From the NCBI RefSeq assembly GCF_002968575.1, contig NZ_PVBM01000022.1, positions 1-64,000 on the forward strand: DNA of 64,000 nt, read 5' to 3'. Each line of letters opens with the position of its first letter. The first letter of the stretch is position 1. This DNA comes from Neorhizobium huautlense (lineage in GTDB: Bacteria > Pseudomonadota > Alphaproteobacteria > Rhizobiales > Rhizobiaceae). A program made the translations under genes and the position numbers. The notes beneath the pieces were generated by a model, which was not told where the DNA came from, ran no database searches, and saw nothing but the letters and a program-made list of their open reading frames with translations. Below, piece after piece: positions 9,124 to 17,322 of this stretch.

Positions 9124-9972
9124 CTATCCCTGCGTCTGGCTCTGACTTTGACCGTTCTGGCTCTGGCTTTGCGTCTGGCTCGGCGCGACCGTCAGGGAAA
9201 CCTTGAGGTTTTCGCCGGCAAGGCCGAGGCGCATGCCGGACACCGGCGCGCAGTCGCGGTAGCAGAGCCCGGAGGCGATCCGCACATAACGGTCGTCCGG
9301 GCAGATATTGTTCGCGGCGTCAAACCCGACCCAGCCGAGGCCGGGCAGGTGCACTTCGGCCCAAGCATGGGTTGCCACCTGTTCGGTAGTGCCTTCCATC
9401 AGCAGATAACCGGAAACGTAGCGGGCCGGGATATCGAGGAGCCGGGCCGCGGAGACGAAGATATGCGCGTGGTCCTGGCAGACGCCGGTCTTCGCCTCCA
9501 GGGCCTCTTCCGCGGTGGTCTCGGTGTCGGTCGTTCCCGGCGTATAGGCGACCGTTCCGTGGATCGTCTCCATCAGCGCGTGCATCCTGGCAAGCTCGCT
9601 GTCGCCCGTCAGGCTTTTGGCGAGGCCCTTGATCAGCTTGCCCGCCTTGGTGCGCGGCGTCTCGCGCAGGAAAAGCCAGAGCGGACAAAAGCCCTGATGC
9701 GGTCCGAAGACGCCGGCTTTGTCGCTGGTCTCGACCTCTCCGGATGCGCTGATGCGGATCGTGTGTTCCGTGCCTTCGGCCGATACAAGCTCGACCCGGT
9801 TGCCGTACTGGTCGGCGTAGCCGGCCTCGACCTTGGCGCCGTCGACGGTGATTGCCCAGTTGATGACTTTCTGGGTCGGTCCGTCGACCGGCGTCAACCG
9901 CAGCCGCTGCAGCGAGTAGGGCACCGGCTGGTCGTAGAGATATTCGGTCGTGTGGGAGATCTTCAGCCGCAT
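9124..9972 (-). CDS. Transglutaminase-like cysteine protease family protein
   Basis: A 282-aa protein with an N-terminal beta-rich domain (MRLKISHTTEYLYDQPV, typical of bacterial transglutaminase-like proteins) and a C-terminal papain-like fold. The catalytic triad is visible: Cys165 in KTGVCQDHAH, His202 in ATHAWAEVHLPG and Asp218 in GFDAANN. The last 20 residues are a low-complexity Ser/Gln tail. It is the third gene of a conserved operon with an alpha-E protein and a circularly permuted ATP-grasp enzyme. In this context it is predicted to cleave or form an amide bond in a peptide made by the ATP-grasp enzyme. The actual substrate has not been established. Confidence 0.9.
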   Translation of the reverse strand: MRLKISHTTEYLYDQPVPYSLQRLRLTPVDGPTQKVINWAITVDGAKVEAGYADQYGNRVELVSAEGTEHTIRISASGEVETSDKAGVFGPHQGFCPLWLFLRETPRTKAGKLIKGLAKSLTGDSELARMHALMETIHGTVAYTPGTTDTETTAEEALEAKTGVCQDHAHIFVSAARLLDIPARYVSGYLLMEGTTEQVATHAWAEVHLPGLGWVGFDAANNICPDDRYVRIASGLCYRDCAPVSGMRLGLAGENLKVSLTVAPSQTQSQSQNGQSQSQTQG

Positions 9973-9998
9973 GTGCGGTAAATCCTGTGCCTGTGGGC

Positions 9999-10940
9999 CT
10001 AGTGGTAGAAGCGGTAGCCTTCGGAAATCTCGGCACTCAACTGATTGTTGCGGCTGACGAAGTCTTCCAGAAATTCATGCAGGCCCTGATCCATGATGTC
10101 GGTGATCGAGCCGCGCTTCAGCGTCGAACGGATCGCGTCGGCCGTCTCATGGGCCTTCAGCCGCTCGCCGTAGTCTTCGGCGATATAACCGAGATTGCTG
10201 ACGATCTTCTCGTAGCAATAGGCAAGCGAGCGGGGCATCTGGACCTTGAGGATCAGGAAGTCTGCGATATTCGCCGACTGGTATTCGCCGTCGTAGACCC
10301 AGCCATAGGAGCGGTGGGCGGAGACCGAACGCAGGATCGATTCCCATTGGAAATTGTCGAGCGCCGAGCCCACGTGGCTGACGGCCGGCAACAGCACGTA
10401 ATATTTCACGTCGAGGATGCGGCTGGTATTATCCGCTCTCTCGATGAAGGTGCCGATGCGGGAGAAGTTGTAGAGGTCGTTTCGCAGCATCGAGCCATGG
10501 AAGGCGCCGCGGATGAGCCCGCAGCGGTGCTTGATCCCGTCGATCAGTTCCGGCAAGTCGGCCTGTTTCGGCTTGCGGGCAAGCCGTGCCTTCAGGTCGA
10601 TCCACGCCTCGTTGGTGGCTTCCCAGGTCTCCCGCGTCAGAGCCGTCCGCACCATGCGGGCATTGTTGCGCCCCCAGTCGATGCAGGACATGACGCTCGA
10701 CGGGTTGGACTGGTCGCGCAGCAGATAGTCGATGGCATCGGCGGCGGTCAGTTGCGGGTGCACTTCCGAATAGGCTTCGCGGACGCCGGCGCTCTGCAGC
10801 ACCCCGTCCCAGTCCTCGTCGCTCGAACCGGCGCGGGTCAGCGAGACGCGCAGGCCGGCATCGACCAGGCGGGCGATATTTTCGGCCCTCTCGATGTAGC
10901 GAAACATCCAGTAGAGGCCGTTTGCAGTTCTTCCAAGCAT
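9999..10940 (-). CDS. Alpha-E domain protein
   Basis: A 313-aa all-helical protein of the alpha-E family, recognisable from MLGRTANGLYWMFRYIERAENIARLVDAG at the N-terminus (landmarks MLGRTANGLYW and YIERAENIARL) and repeated ERADN-type segments (FIERADNTSRILDVKYY). No catalytic residues are known; the domain is found almost only beside, or fused to, circularly permuted ATP-grasp proteins and transglutaminases. The gene lies between those two partners, 9 bp after the ATP-grasp gene and 26 bp before the transglutaminase gene, so the three are one operon. It is probably a helper or carrier-binding component of the predicted peptide-modifying system. Confidence 0.92.
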   Translation of the reverse strand: MLGRTANGLYWMFRYIERAENIARLVDAGLRVSLTRAGSSDEDWDGVLQSAGVREAYSEVHPQLTAADAIDYLLRDQSNPSSVMSCIDWGRNNARMVRTALTRETWEATNEAWIDLKARLARKPKQADLPELIDGIKHRCGLIRGAFHGSMLRNDLYNFSRIGTFIERADNTSRILDVKYYVLLPAVSHVGSALDNFQWESILRSVSAHRSYGWVYDGEYQSANIADFLILKVQMPRSLAYCYEKIVSNLGYIAEDYGERLKAHETADAIRSTLKRGSITDIMDQGLHEFLEDFVSRNNQLSAEISEGYRFYH

Positions 10941-10949
10941 TCTACCGCC

Positions 10950-12359
10950 TCAATCTTCCAGAACCCAGGTGTCCTTGGTGCCGCCGCCCTGGCTGGAATT
11001 GACAACCAGGGATCCTTGTTTCAGCGCCACGCGGGTCAGTCCGCCCGGAATGATCTTCACCTTGTCGGAAACCAGCACGTAGGGGCGCAGGTCGACATGC
11101 CGGGGGGCGATGCCCTTGTTGACGAAGATCGGCACGGTGGACAGCGCCAGCGTCGGCTGGGCGATGTAATTGTTCGGCTTGGCGGCGAGTTTCTCGGCGA
11201 AGTCGGTGCGCTCCTTCTTGGTGGCCGTCGGGCCCACCAGCATGCCGTAGCCGCCGGAGCCGTGCACCTCCTTGATCACCAGTTCGTCGATATGTTCCAG
11301 CACGTATTTCAGGCTGTCGGGCTCGGAACAGCGCCAGGTGGGCACGTTTTCCAGAAGCGCCTTGCGGCCGGTGTAGAATTCGACGATCTCCGGCATGTAG
11401 GAGTAGATCGCCTTGTCGTCGGAAATGCCGGTGCCCGGCGCATTGGCGATGGTGATGTTGCCGGCGCGGTAGACGTCCATGATGCCGGGAATGCCGAGCG
11501 CGGAATCAGGCCGGAAGGTGAGGGGATCGAGAAAGTCGTCGTCGACGCGGCGGTAGAGCACGTCGATCGCCTCGTAGCCCCTCGTCGTGCGCATCTTGAC
11601 ACGCCCGTCGATGACGCGCAGATCGCCGCCTTCGACGAGTTCGACGCCCATCTGGTCGGCCAGGAACGAGTGTTCGTAATAGGCGGAATTGAAGATGCCC
11701 GGCGTCAGCACTGCGACGCGCGGTTTGCCCTTGCAGCCGGCCGGCGCCAGCGAGGCGAGCGACTGGCGCAGGAGCCTCGGATAGTCCTCGACCCGCTGCA
11801 CCTTGTTCAGCGCAAACAGCTCCGGGAACATCTGCATCATGGTTTCCCGGTTTTCCAGCATGTAGCTGACGCCGGACGGCGTGCGGGCATTATCCTCCAG
11901 CACGTAGAACTGGTCCTCGCCGGTACGCACGATATCGGTGCCGACGATATGGGTATAGACGCCGCCGGGCGGCTTGAAACCGATCATCTCCGGCAGGAAG
12001 GCGACGTTCTTCTCGATCAGTTCGCGGGGAATGCGGCCCGCCTTGATGATTTCCTGCTTGTGGTAGATGTCGTCGAGGAAGGCGTTGAGCGCCAGAACCC
12101 GCTGCTCGATGCCTTGCGCCAGCTTGCGCCATTCACGGGCGGAAATGATGCGGGGGATGATATCGAAGGGGATGAGCTTTTCGGAACTGTCGGCGTGTCC
12201 GTAGACCGCGAAGGTGATGCCGGTTTTCCTGAAGATGTCTTCCGCGTCCTGGGTCTTGCGGATCAGATGGGCGGCATCCTGACTGGTATACCATTCGTGA
12301 TAGGTCTTGTAGGGCGGGCGCGGAAGATTTTCCGCAGTCAACATTTCATCAAATGCCAA
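10950..12359 (-). CDS. Circularly permuted ATP-grasp type 2 enzyme
   Basis: A 469-aa enzyme of the circularly permuted ATP-grasp family (formerly DUF404/DUF407). Landmarks are GITFAVYGHADSSEKLIPFD near residue 50, VLEDNARTPSGVSYMLENR near 175 and the late ATP-grasp segment VIKEVHGSGGYGMLVGP near 360. ATP-grasp enzymes join a carboxylate to an amine through an acyl phosphate; this subclass is predicted to make small peptides or peptide tags. It is the first gene of the operon with alpha-E and transglutaminase proteins, which is a widely conserved triple. The product in any rhizobium is unknown as far as I am aware. Confidence 0.92.
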   Translation of the reverse strand: MAFDEMLTAENLPRPPYKTYHEWYTSQDAAHLIRKTQDAEDIFRKTGITFAVYGHADSSEKLIPFDIIPRIISAREWRKLAQGIEQRVLALNAFLDDIYHKQEIIKAGRIPRELIEKNVAFLPEMIGFKPPGGVYTHIVGTDIVRTGEDQFYVLEDNARTPSGVSYMLENRETMMQMFPELFALNKVQRVEDYPRLLRQSLASLAPAGCKGKPRVAVLTPGIFNSAYYEHSFLADQMGVELVEGGDLRVIDGRVKMRTTRGYEAIDVLYRRVDDDFLDPLTFRPDSALGIPGIMDVYRAGNITIANAPGTGISDDKAIYSYMPEIVEFYTGRKALLENVPTWRCSEPDSLKYVLEHIDELVIKEVHGSGGYGMLVGPTATKKERTDFAEKLAAKPNNYIAQPTLALSTVPIFVNKGIAPRHVDLRPYVLVSDKVKIIPGGLTRVALKQGSLVVNSSQGGGTKDTWVLED

Positions 12360-12693
12360 AGGCGCGTTCCCCTTTTTTCAGCCATTTGAATACAACGCAG
12401 ATCGCAATGCAAGAACCATGCACAATTGCCCGCGAAGATTCCGGCGCGTTGAAAATCATGGGATTCGGCGCGCCGCCACATCCATAGATGTGCCGATTCT
12501 CTGGGCGGGCAAGCTCCCGCCTTCGGCCTGGCGGTTGTGCTGCTGCCTGCAAAAACGCCAGATGCCCAAGCGCTGTTCAGGCCTTTGAAGCTTTGTTCAA
12601 TGAAGTGATCAGTTTTTCTGCTTTGACCATCGACGCAGCCCCGCATAGACAGGCGCCACCTGCCTTTTGTGACAATCAGCCGGAAAATCCCTC
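12360..12693. other. Intergenic region, divergent promoters
   Basis: These 334 bp separate the ATP-grasp operon from the divergent DMT transporter gene. I see no convincing gene, strong hairpin or known regulatory motif. Short AT-rich patches near 12595-12630 could hold the promoter of the transporter. Confidence 0.4.
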
Positions 12694-13566
12694 ATGCTTG
12701 ATCGCCTGGCTCCGGCCCTTTTCGTTCTCCTGTGGTCCACGGGCTGGATCGTCGCGAAATATGCGGTGGTGCACGCCGATCCCCTGACTTTTCTCGTCGT
12801 GCGCCACTCGCTTGCCGCGATAGCCTTCTTCGCCGTCTGTATGGTCGTGGGGGCGAAATGGCCGCGAACGAAAAGCCAATTCGGCTACGCGATCATCTCC
12901 GGCATCTTCCTGCACGGCCTCTATCTGTCAGGCGTCTGGTATGCGATCGGGCAGGGCGTGCCTGCGGGCTTGTCCGGCATCATTGCCGGTCTGCAGCCAC
13001 TGCTGACTGCGCTCGCCGCCCCCTTCTTCATCAGCGAGCGGCTGCGGCCGATGCAGAAGCTCGGGCTGGTGCTCGGCTTTGCCGGCATCCTGATCGCGAT
13101 TTCACCGCAGCTCCTCGACGTGTTCGATCGAGGTCTTGCGGGGCTTGCCTTTCCGGTGCTGATCAATCTCGTCGCGATGACCTCGGTGACCTACGGGACG
13201 CTCTACCAGAAACGGCACCTGCAGGAGGGTGATCTTTTCTCGATCGCCACGCTGCAATTCGTCGGCGCGCTGATCGTGACGGTGCCGCTCGCGCTTCTCC
13301 TGGAGAACCTGCGTTTCGATTGGACGCACGAGGCGATGTTCGCCATGGCATGGTCCGTCTTCGGCATTTCGATGGGCGCGGTCGGCCTGCTGCTCTATCT
13401 CATCCGCCGCGGCCAGGTGTCTCGCGCGGCCTCGCTGATCTACCTCATGCCGCCGGTCGTGGCGATCGAGGCCGCGATCCTTTTCGGCGAGCCGCTGACA
13501 CTGCCGATGATCGTCGGAACGGTGATCGTAGTGCTGGGCGTCTACCTGGTGAACCGGCGGGCCTGA
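12694..13566 (+). CDS. DMT family (EamA) transporter
   Basis: A 290-aa inner-membrane protein with ten predicted helices in two repeated EamA halves, characteristic of drug/metabolite exporters. Landmarks are the N-terminal LDRLAPALFVLLWSTGWIVAKY, which is typical of the RhaT/EamA group, and GVPAGLSGIIAGLQPLLTAL in the first half. The second half repeats the pattern and ends GTVIVVLGVYLVNRRA. Such proteins export amino acids, nucleosides or toxic metabolites; the substrate is not evident. It is a single gene 86 bp before an SDR gene, possibly co-transcribed. Confidence 0.88.
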   Translation: MLDRLAPALFVLLWSTGWIVAKYAVVHADPLTFLVVRHSLAAIAFFAVCMVVGAKWPRTKSQFGYAIISGIFLHGLYLSGVWYAIGQGVPAGLSGIIAGLQPLLTALAAPFFISERLRPMQKLGLVLGFAGILIAISPQLLDVFDRGLAGLAFPVLINLVAMTSVTYGTLYQKRHLQEGDLFSIATLQFVGALIVTVPLALLLENLRFDWTHEAMFAMAWSVFGISMGAVGLLLYLIRRGQVSRAASLIYLMPPVVAIEAAILFGEPLTLPMIVGTVIVVLGVYLVNRRA

Positions 13567-13652
13567 GGGGCTTTCTTTTCGGGTCAAGATACGGGTGTCG
13601 GCGGGAGCCGGGCAGCCATAGACAGCAGATGTAACCCAACAGGAGCTACATC

Positions 13653-14396
13653 ATGCTGAATAACAAAGTTGCCATCGTCACCGGCGCATCGAGCGGCATC
13701 GGTCGCGCCTGCGCCCTGCTCTTTGCGGCAGAGGGAGCCGCCGTCGTCGCCAATGCGCGAGGGGAGGCGGAACTGCAGAAGCTTGTCTCGGAAATCGAAG
13801 GTGCCGGCGGCCGCGCGATTGCCGTAGCGGGCGATGTTGCCGAAGAGGAGACCCACCGAAGACTGATCGATGCGGCGATGGAGCGCTTCGGCGGTCTCGA
13901 CATCGCCTTGAATAATGCCGGCACGGTCGGGCCTTACAAGCCGCTGGCGGAGGTGACACTGGATGAATGGCAGCAGACCATGACCATGAACCTTGCCAGC
14001 GCCTTTCTCGGCGCACGCTCACAAATCCCGGCCATGCTCGAACGCGGCGGCGGTTCGATCATCTTCACCTCCACCTTCGTCGGCACCAGCGTCGGCATTC
14101 CCGGCATGGCCACCTATGGCGCTTCCAAGGCGGGCTTGATGGGATTGGTCAAGGGGATTACAGCCGACTATGGGGCGCAAGGCATTCGCGCCAATGCGCT
14201 ATTGCCCGGCGGTACGGACACCCCTATGGCCGGTGACGCGGCGCAGAAGGAATGGGCGGCCGGGCTGCATGCAATGAAACGGATCGCGCAGCCGGACGAG
14301 ATTGCCCGGGCCGCTCTTTTTCTTGCCAGCCCCATGGCAAGTTTCGTCGCCGGGACAGCGCTTTTTGCAGACGGCGGAAACGCTGCCGTCAAATGA
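13653..14396 (+). CDS. Short-chain dehydrogenase/reductase
   Basis: A 247-aa classical SDR. The NAD(P)-binding motif TGASSGIGRA lies at residues 12-21, NNAG at about 89-92, and the catalytic set Ser (near FTSTFVGTS), Tyr-x3-Lys (YGASK, about residues 155-159) is intact. The C-terminus (ASFVAGTALFADGG) matches the glucose 1-dehydrogenase / 3-oxoacyl reductase-like group. AACAGGAGC precedes the ATG. The substrate cannot be deduced. A strong bidirectional terminator follows immediately. Confidence 0.88.
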   Translation: MLNNKVAIVTGASSGIGRACALLFAAEGAAVVANARGEAELQKLVSEIEGAGGRAIAVAGDVAEEETHRRLIDAAMERFGGLDIALNNAGTVGPYKPLAEVTLDEWQQTMTMNLASAFLGARSQIPAMLERGGGSIIFTSTFVGTSVGIPGMATYGASKAGLMGLVKGITADYGAQGIRANALLPGGTDTPMAGDAAQKEWAAGLHAMKRIAQPDEIARAALFLASPMASFVAGTALFADGGNAAVK

Positions 14397-14397
14397 C

Positions 14398-14430
14398 AAA
14401 AAAGAGGCCGCTTCAAGCGGCCTCTTTTTT
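14398..14430. terminator. Bidirectional rho-independent terminator
   Basis: AAAAAAGAGGCCGCTT-CAAGCGGCCTCTTTTTT forms a long perfect stem with an A-run on one side and a T-run on the other. It lies between the stop of the SDR gene and the stop of the convergent helicase gene, so it can terminate both. Confidence 0.93.
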
Positions 14431-14439
14431 AGTCGTTGT

Positions 14440-16203
14440 TCATGCCCGGCTGCGTTTGCGGCCCTGCTGGCCGCCATTGCGGTTATCGTTACCGAAACGG
14501 ACGGGGCCGCGGTTTTCACCCTGCGGCTGACCGGCATGTGCCGGACGGCCCTGGCCGCCGTTATGCGCCTTGCGCTGGTTGCCGGATTCATGCGGGGCAT
14601 GTGCCGCATGCGGGTTCTGGCCGCCATTGCCCTTGCGATGTTCCTTGCGAGCCGGTCTGCCTTCGGCGCCGGCCGTTATCCCATCCCTGGGGCCGAACTG
14701 CTTCTTGGCGGAGCGAAAATCCGACGTCGTGGAAAGATCATTGTCGGCTTCGAAACGCGGTGCTTCTTCGCCGCGACGCTGGCCGCGGAAGTCCTCGTTA
14801 CGGCGTTCGCCCCGGTTCGGACGGTCGCCATGCGGACGCTGCGGGCGATCGCCACGGAACGGACGATCCTGACGCTCGCCGCGTTCTTCCGAACGGGCGC
14901 CGCCCTCGGCACCTTCGGCCGCGAAGAAGGGCTTGCGGGCCGGGCGTTCGCGGCGCTCGGGACGGCCTTCGCCGTTTCCACGATCGCGACCTTGGCCTGC
15001 GCCGTTGCCGCCGCGGCCGCGATTGGCGCCACCACGGTTGCCACCGCCACGCGACGGACGGCTCATGCCCTCCGGACGCTCGCCGGAGGCGGTTGCGATT
15101 TCGATGCCCATCAGGCGCTCGATGTCACGCAGAAGACCGGCTTCGTCCGGTGCGCAGAAGGCAATTGCGATGCCGTCGCGGCCGGCACGGGCGGTGCGGC
15201 CGATGCGGTGTACGTAAGCGTCAGGCACTTCCGGCAGATCATAGTTGAAGACATGCGTCACGCCGGGGATGTCGATGCCGCGGGCAGCGACGTCGGTTGC
15301 CACGAGCACGCGGATCTCGTTGTCGCGGAATGCTTTCAGCGCCCGCTCGCGCTGACCCTGGCTCTTGTTGCCGTGGATCGAGGCAACCTTGAAGCCGATA
15401 TGTTCGAGATGCTTTGAAAGCTTCTCTGCGCCGTGCTTGGTGCGCAGGAAGACCATGGCGCGGCCATCGGGATTGGTTTCGAGCGATTTCTTGAGAAGAT
15501 CGGTCTTGTCGTTCTTGCCGACGACGAAATGGACGAATTGCTCCACCTTGTCGGCAGCCTTGCCCGGAGGGGTGACCGATACCTGGACCGGATCCTTGAG
15601 GAAGTCGGCTGCGAGATCGGCGATCGCCTTCGGCATGGTGGCGGAGAACAGAAGCGTCTGACGGTTCTTTGGAACCATCTTCGAGATCTTGCGCAGATCG
15701 TGGATAAAGCCGAGGTCGAGCATCTGGTCGGCTTCGTCGAGCACCAGGTAACGCACCGTCGTCAAGCCGATTGCGCGGCGGGCGATCAGGTCAAGCAGGC
15801 GGCCGGGGGTGGCGACGAGAATGTCGGTGCCTTTTTCCAGCTGCAGCTGCTGCTTGTTGATCGATGCGCCGCCGACAACGGCGTTGATCTTCAGCGGCGT
15901 GTTGCGGACATAGCTCTTCAGGTTGGCAGCGATCTGGTTCACCAGTTCGCGGGTCGGCGCCAGCACGAGGGTGCGGGTGGTGCGGTTGTCGGGACGCTTG
16001 GGGTCCTTCAGGAGCATTTCGATGAGCGGGAGGCCGAACGCAGCGGTCTTGCCGGTGCCGGTCTGTGCCAGGCCGATCATGTCGCGGCCTTCGAGAAGCT
16101 GTGGGATCGCCTGGGCCTGGATCGGCGTGGGCGTTTCGTAACCAAGCGCAAAAAGAGTGGCTACGAGCTGCTTGGCAAGGCCAAGCTCTTGGAAATTCGT
16201 CAA
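14440..16203 (-). CDS. DEAD-box ATP-dependent RNA helicase (RhlE-like)
   Basis: A 587-aa RNA helicase. The Q-motif region GYETPTPIQ is at 21-29, motif I AQTGTGKT at 46-53, motif II DEAD at 156-159, motif III SAT at 187-189, and motif VI HRIGRTAR at 332-339. After about residue 385 comes a 200-residue disordered tail rich in Arg, Gly and Asn (RGGGNRGGANRGRGG), which usually binds RNA. I chose the TTG at 16203, giving MTNFQELGL, because AAAAGG lies eight bases upstream; a TTG at 16230 would add nine residues. The family acts in ribosome assembly and mRNA decay, often with cold induction. Confidence 0.93.
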   Translation of the reverse strand: MTNFQELGLAKQLVATLFALGYETPTPIQAQAIPQLLEGRDMIGLAQTGTGKTAAFGLPLIEMLLKDPKRPDNRTTRTLVLAPTRELVNQIAANLKSYVRNTPLKINAVVGGASINKQQLQLEKGTDILVATPGRLLDLIARRAIGLTTVRYLVLDEADQMLDLGFIHDLRKISKMVPKNRQTLLFSATMPKAIADLAADFLKDPVQVSVTPPGKAADKVEQFVHFVVGKNDKTDLLKKSLETNPDGRAMVFLRTKHGAEKLSKHLEHIGFKVASIHGNKSQGQRERALKAFRDNEIRVLVATDVAARGIDIPGVTHVFNYDLPEVPDAYVHRIGRTARAGRDGIAIAFCAPDEAGLLRDIERLMGIEIATASGERPEGMSRPSRGGGNRGGANRGRGGNGAGQGRDRGNGEGRPERRERPARKPFFAAEGAEGGARSEERGERQDRPFRGDRPQRPHGDRPNRGERRNEDFRGQRRGEEAPRFEADNDLSTTSDFRSAKKQFGPRDGITAGAEGRPARKEHRKGNGGQNPHAAHAPHESGNQRKAHNGGQGRPAHAGQPQGENRGPVRFGNDNRNGGQQGRKRSRA

Positions 16204-16541
16204 GTCGAATACCTTTTCGGGGCGCCGCAAGCCTATGCCGGGGCCGGCACCATGCCGTCCGGTCTGCCTGTGGCGTCAAGAACCCCGCGTGAAGTGGGAA
16301 CTTGCAAGTTGGAAATTGCTTTCCAGCGCTTAAACCCTGAGGGTCAGGGCGATCTATCTATGCGCCTTGTTCCTTCTTCGCGGTTATTTTGAACGCGGGG
16401 CCAGCTCACGCGGCGGCCGGAAGGTGAAAGCTGATGCGCATTTGGTGGATCTGGGGGCAAAAGTCAAGTGAATGTTTCGCAATTGCGAGAGGGGGAACCG
16501 GGTCTCGCTCCATTTCGTCGCCCCATGGAGCCCCACCGGCT
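16204..16541. other. Upstream region of the helicase gene
   Basis: This non-coding stretch of about 340 bp should contain the helicase promoter and a long 5' leader. Rhizobial DEAD-box helicase mRNAs often have long leaders for cold regulation, but I see no specific element that proves it. Confidence 0.35.
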
Positions 16542-16577
16542 GAAAGAAAAAGCCCGCGCTCGTGCGAGCGCGGGCTT
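16542..16577 (-). terminator. Rho-independent terminator
   Basis: On the minus strand AGCCCGCGCTCG-CACG-AGCGCGGGCT is followed by TTTTTCTTTC. It lies 23 bp after the stop of the small secreted protein gene and is its terminator. Confidence 0.9.
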
Positions 16578-16599
16578 GGCATGAACTGCTGTTGTCGGG

Positions 16600-16932
16600 T
16601 CAGTAGCGCGGGCAGACGCGGGCGCGATAGGCTTCGCCCCACTCGTTCTCGACCCATTCATAATGGCAGCGCGGTGCATACTGGGTGCGGTAGTAGACGC
16701 GCCGCGGCGGCGGCGGTGCATAATCGTATTCCGGCTCTACGTAAACCGGCCGCTGCGATCCGGAGACGATCGCACCGCCGATGATGCCGCCCGCAAGCCC
16801 GGCTGCGACGCCGGTCCAGACGTCGTCATGATGTCGGTCGCGGGCTTGAGCAGCCGGAGCGGCCGCCGTTAAAGCGCCAGCTACCGTAAGTGCCATGAGG
16901 CCCGCGGAGATGCTCTTTTGCAGTACGGACAT
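16600..16932 (-). CDS. Small secreted protein with glycine-zipper segment
   Basis: A 110-aa protein with a clear signal peptide (MSVLQKSISAGLMALTVAGA, cleavage after AQA near residue 30). A short glycine-rich hydrophobic stretch GVAAGLAGGIIGGAIVSG follows, like a glycine zipper that can insert in or associate with membranes. The remainder is rich in Tyr, Pro and Arg (APPPPRRVYYRTQYAP), with two cysteines in the C-terminal part (CHYEW and VCPRY) that could form a disulfide. It resembles small rhizobial envelope proteins of the BA14K/lectin-like sort in layout but I cannot assign a family. It has its own terminator. Confidence 0.75.
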   Translation of the reverse strand: MSVLQKSISAGLMALTVAGALTAAAPAAQARDRHHDDVWTGVAAGLAGGIIGGAIVSGSQRPVYVEPEYDYAPPPPRRVYYRTQYAPRCHYEWVENEWGEAYRARVCPRY

Positions 16933-17322
16933 GTCTTTGTTCCTTTCCCTCTCGTGATTAAGGGCACGGAAGAAAAGTCGCCTGCAAAGGCGGCGGATTC
17001 ATGAAATCCCACGACGAGTAGTCTGAACGGCTGTTCAGCCTCTCTCGACCTCAAGTTGAAAATATTGAGGCTCATGCGTCCTGTGATGGTTACTTTGGCA
17101 AAATATTGGTTAAATAAAGGCGATTTTAGGATCTGCCGAATCTCCTCGTTCCGCAGCGCTGCGATTCCTCTTGGGAGAAATTGCCGAACGATCCGGATAA
17201 ATCGCTGAAATTGCGCCGCTTGCCTGCCGCATCAACAACGCGTTGTTAACGTGCGCGTGCTGTTATCCGTCAATTGGGAACCAACGAATCGAACCGGTTT
17301 CGGCCGGAGCGCGGAGTGGAAG
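16933..17322. other. Divergent intergenic region
   Basis: About 390 bp between the small secreted protein gene and the hybrid kinase gene. It contains AT-rich patches (around 17085-17120) suitable for divergent promoters. No RNA gene or strong hairpin is evident. Confidence 0.35.

Noticed and set aside
9987..12389. Very long open frame antisense to the ATP-grasp and alpha-E genes
   Set aside because: It mirrors two well-recognised genes on the other strand; long antisense frames are expected in high-GC DNA.
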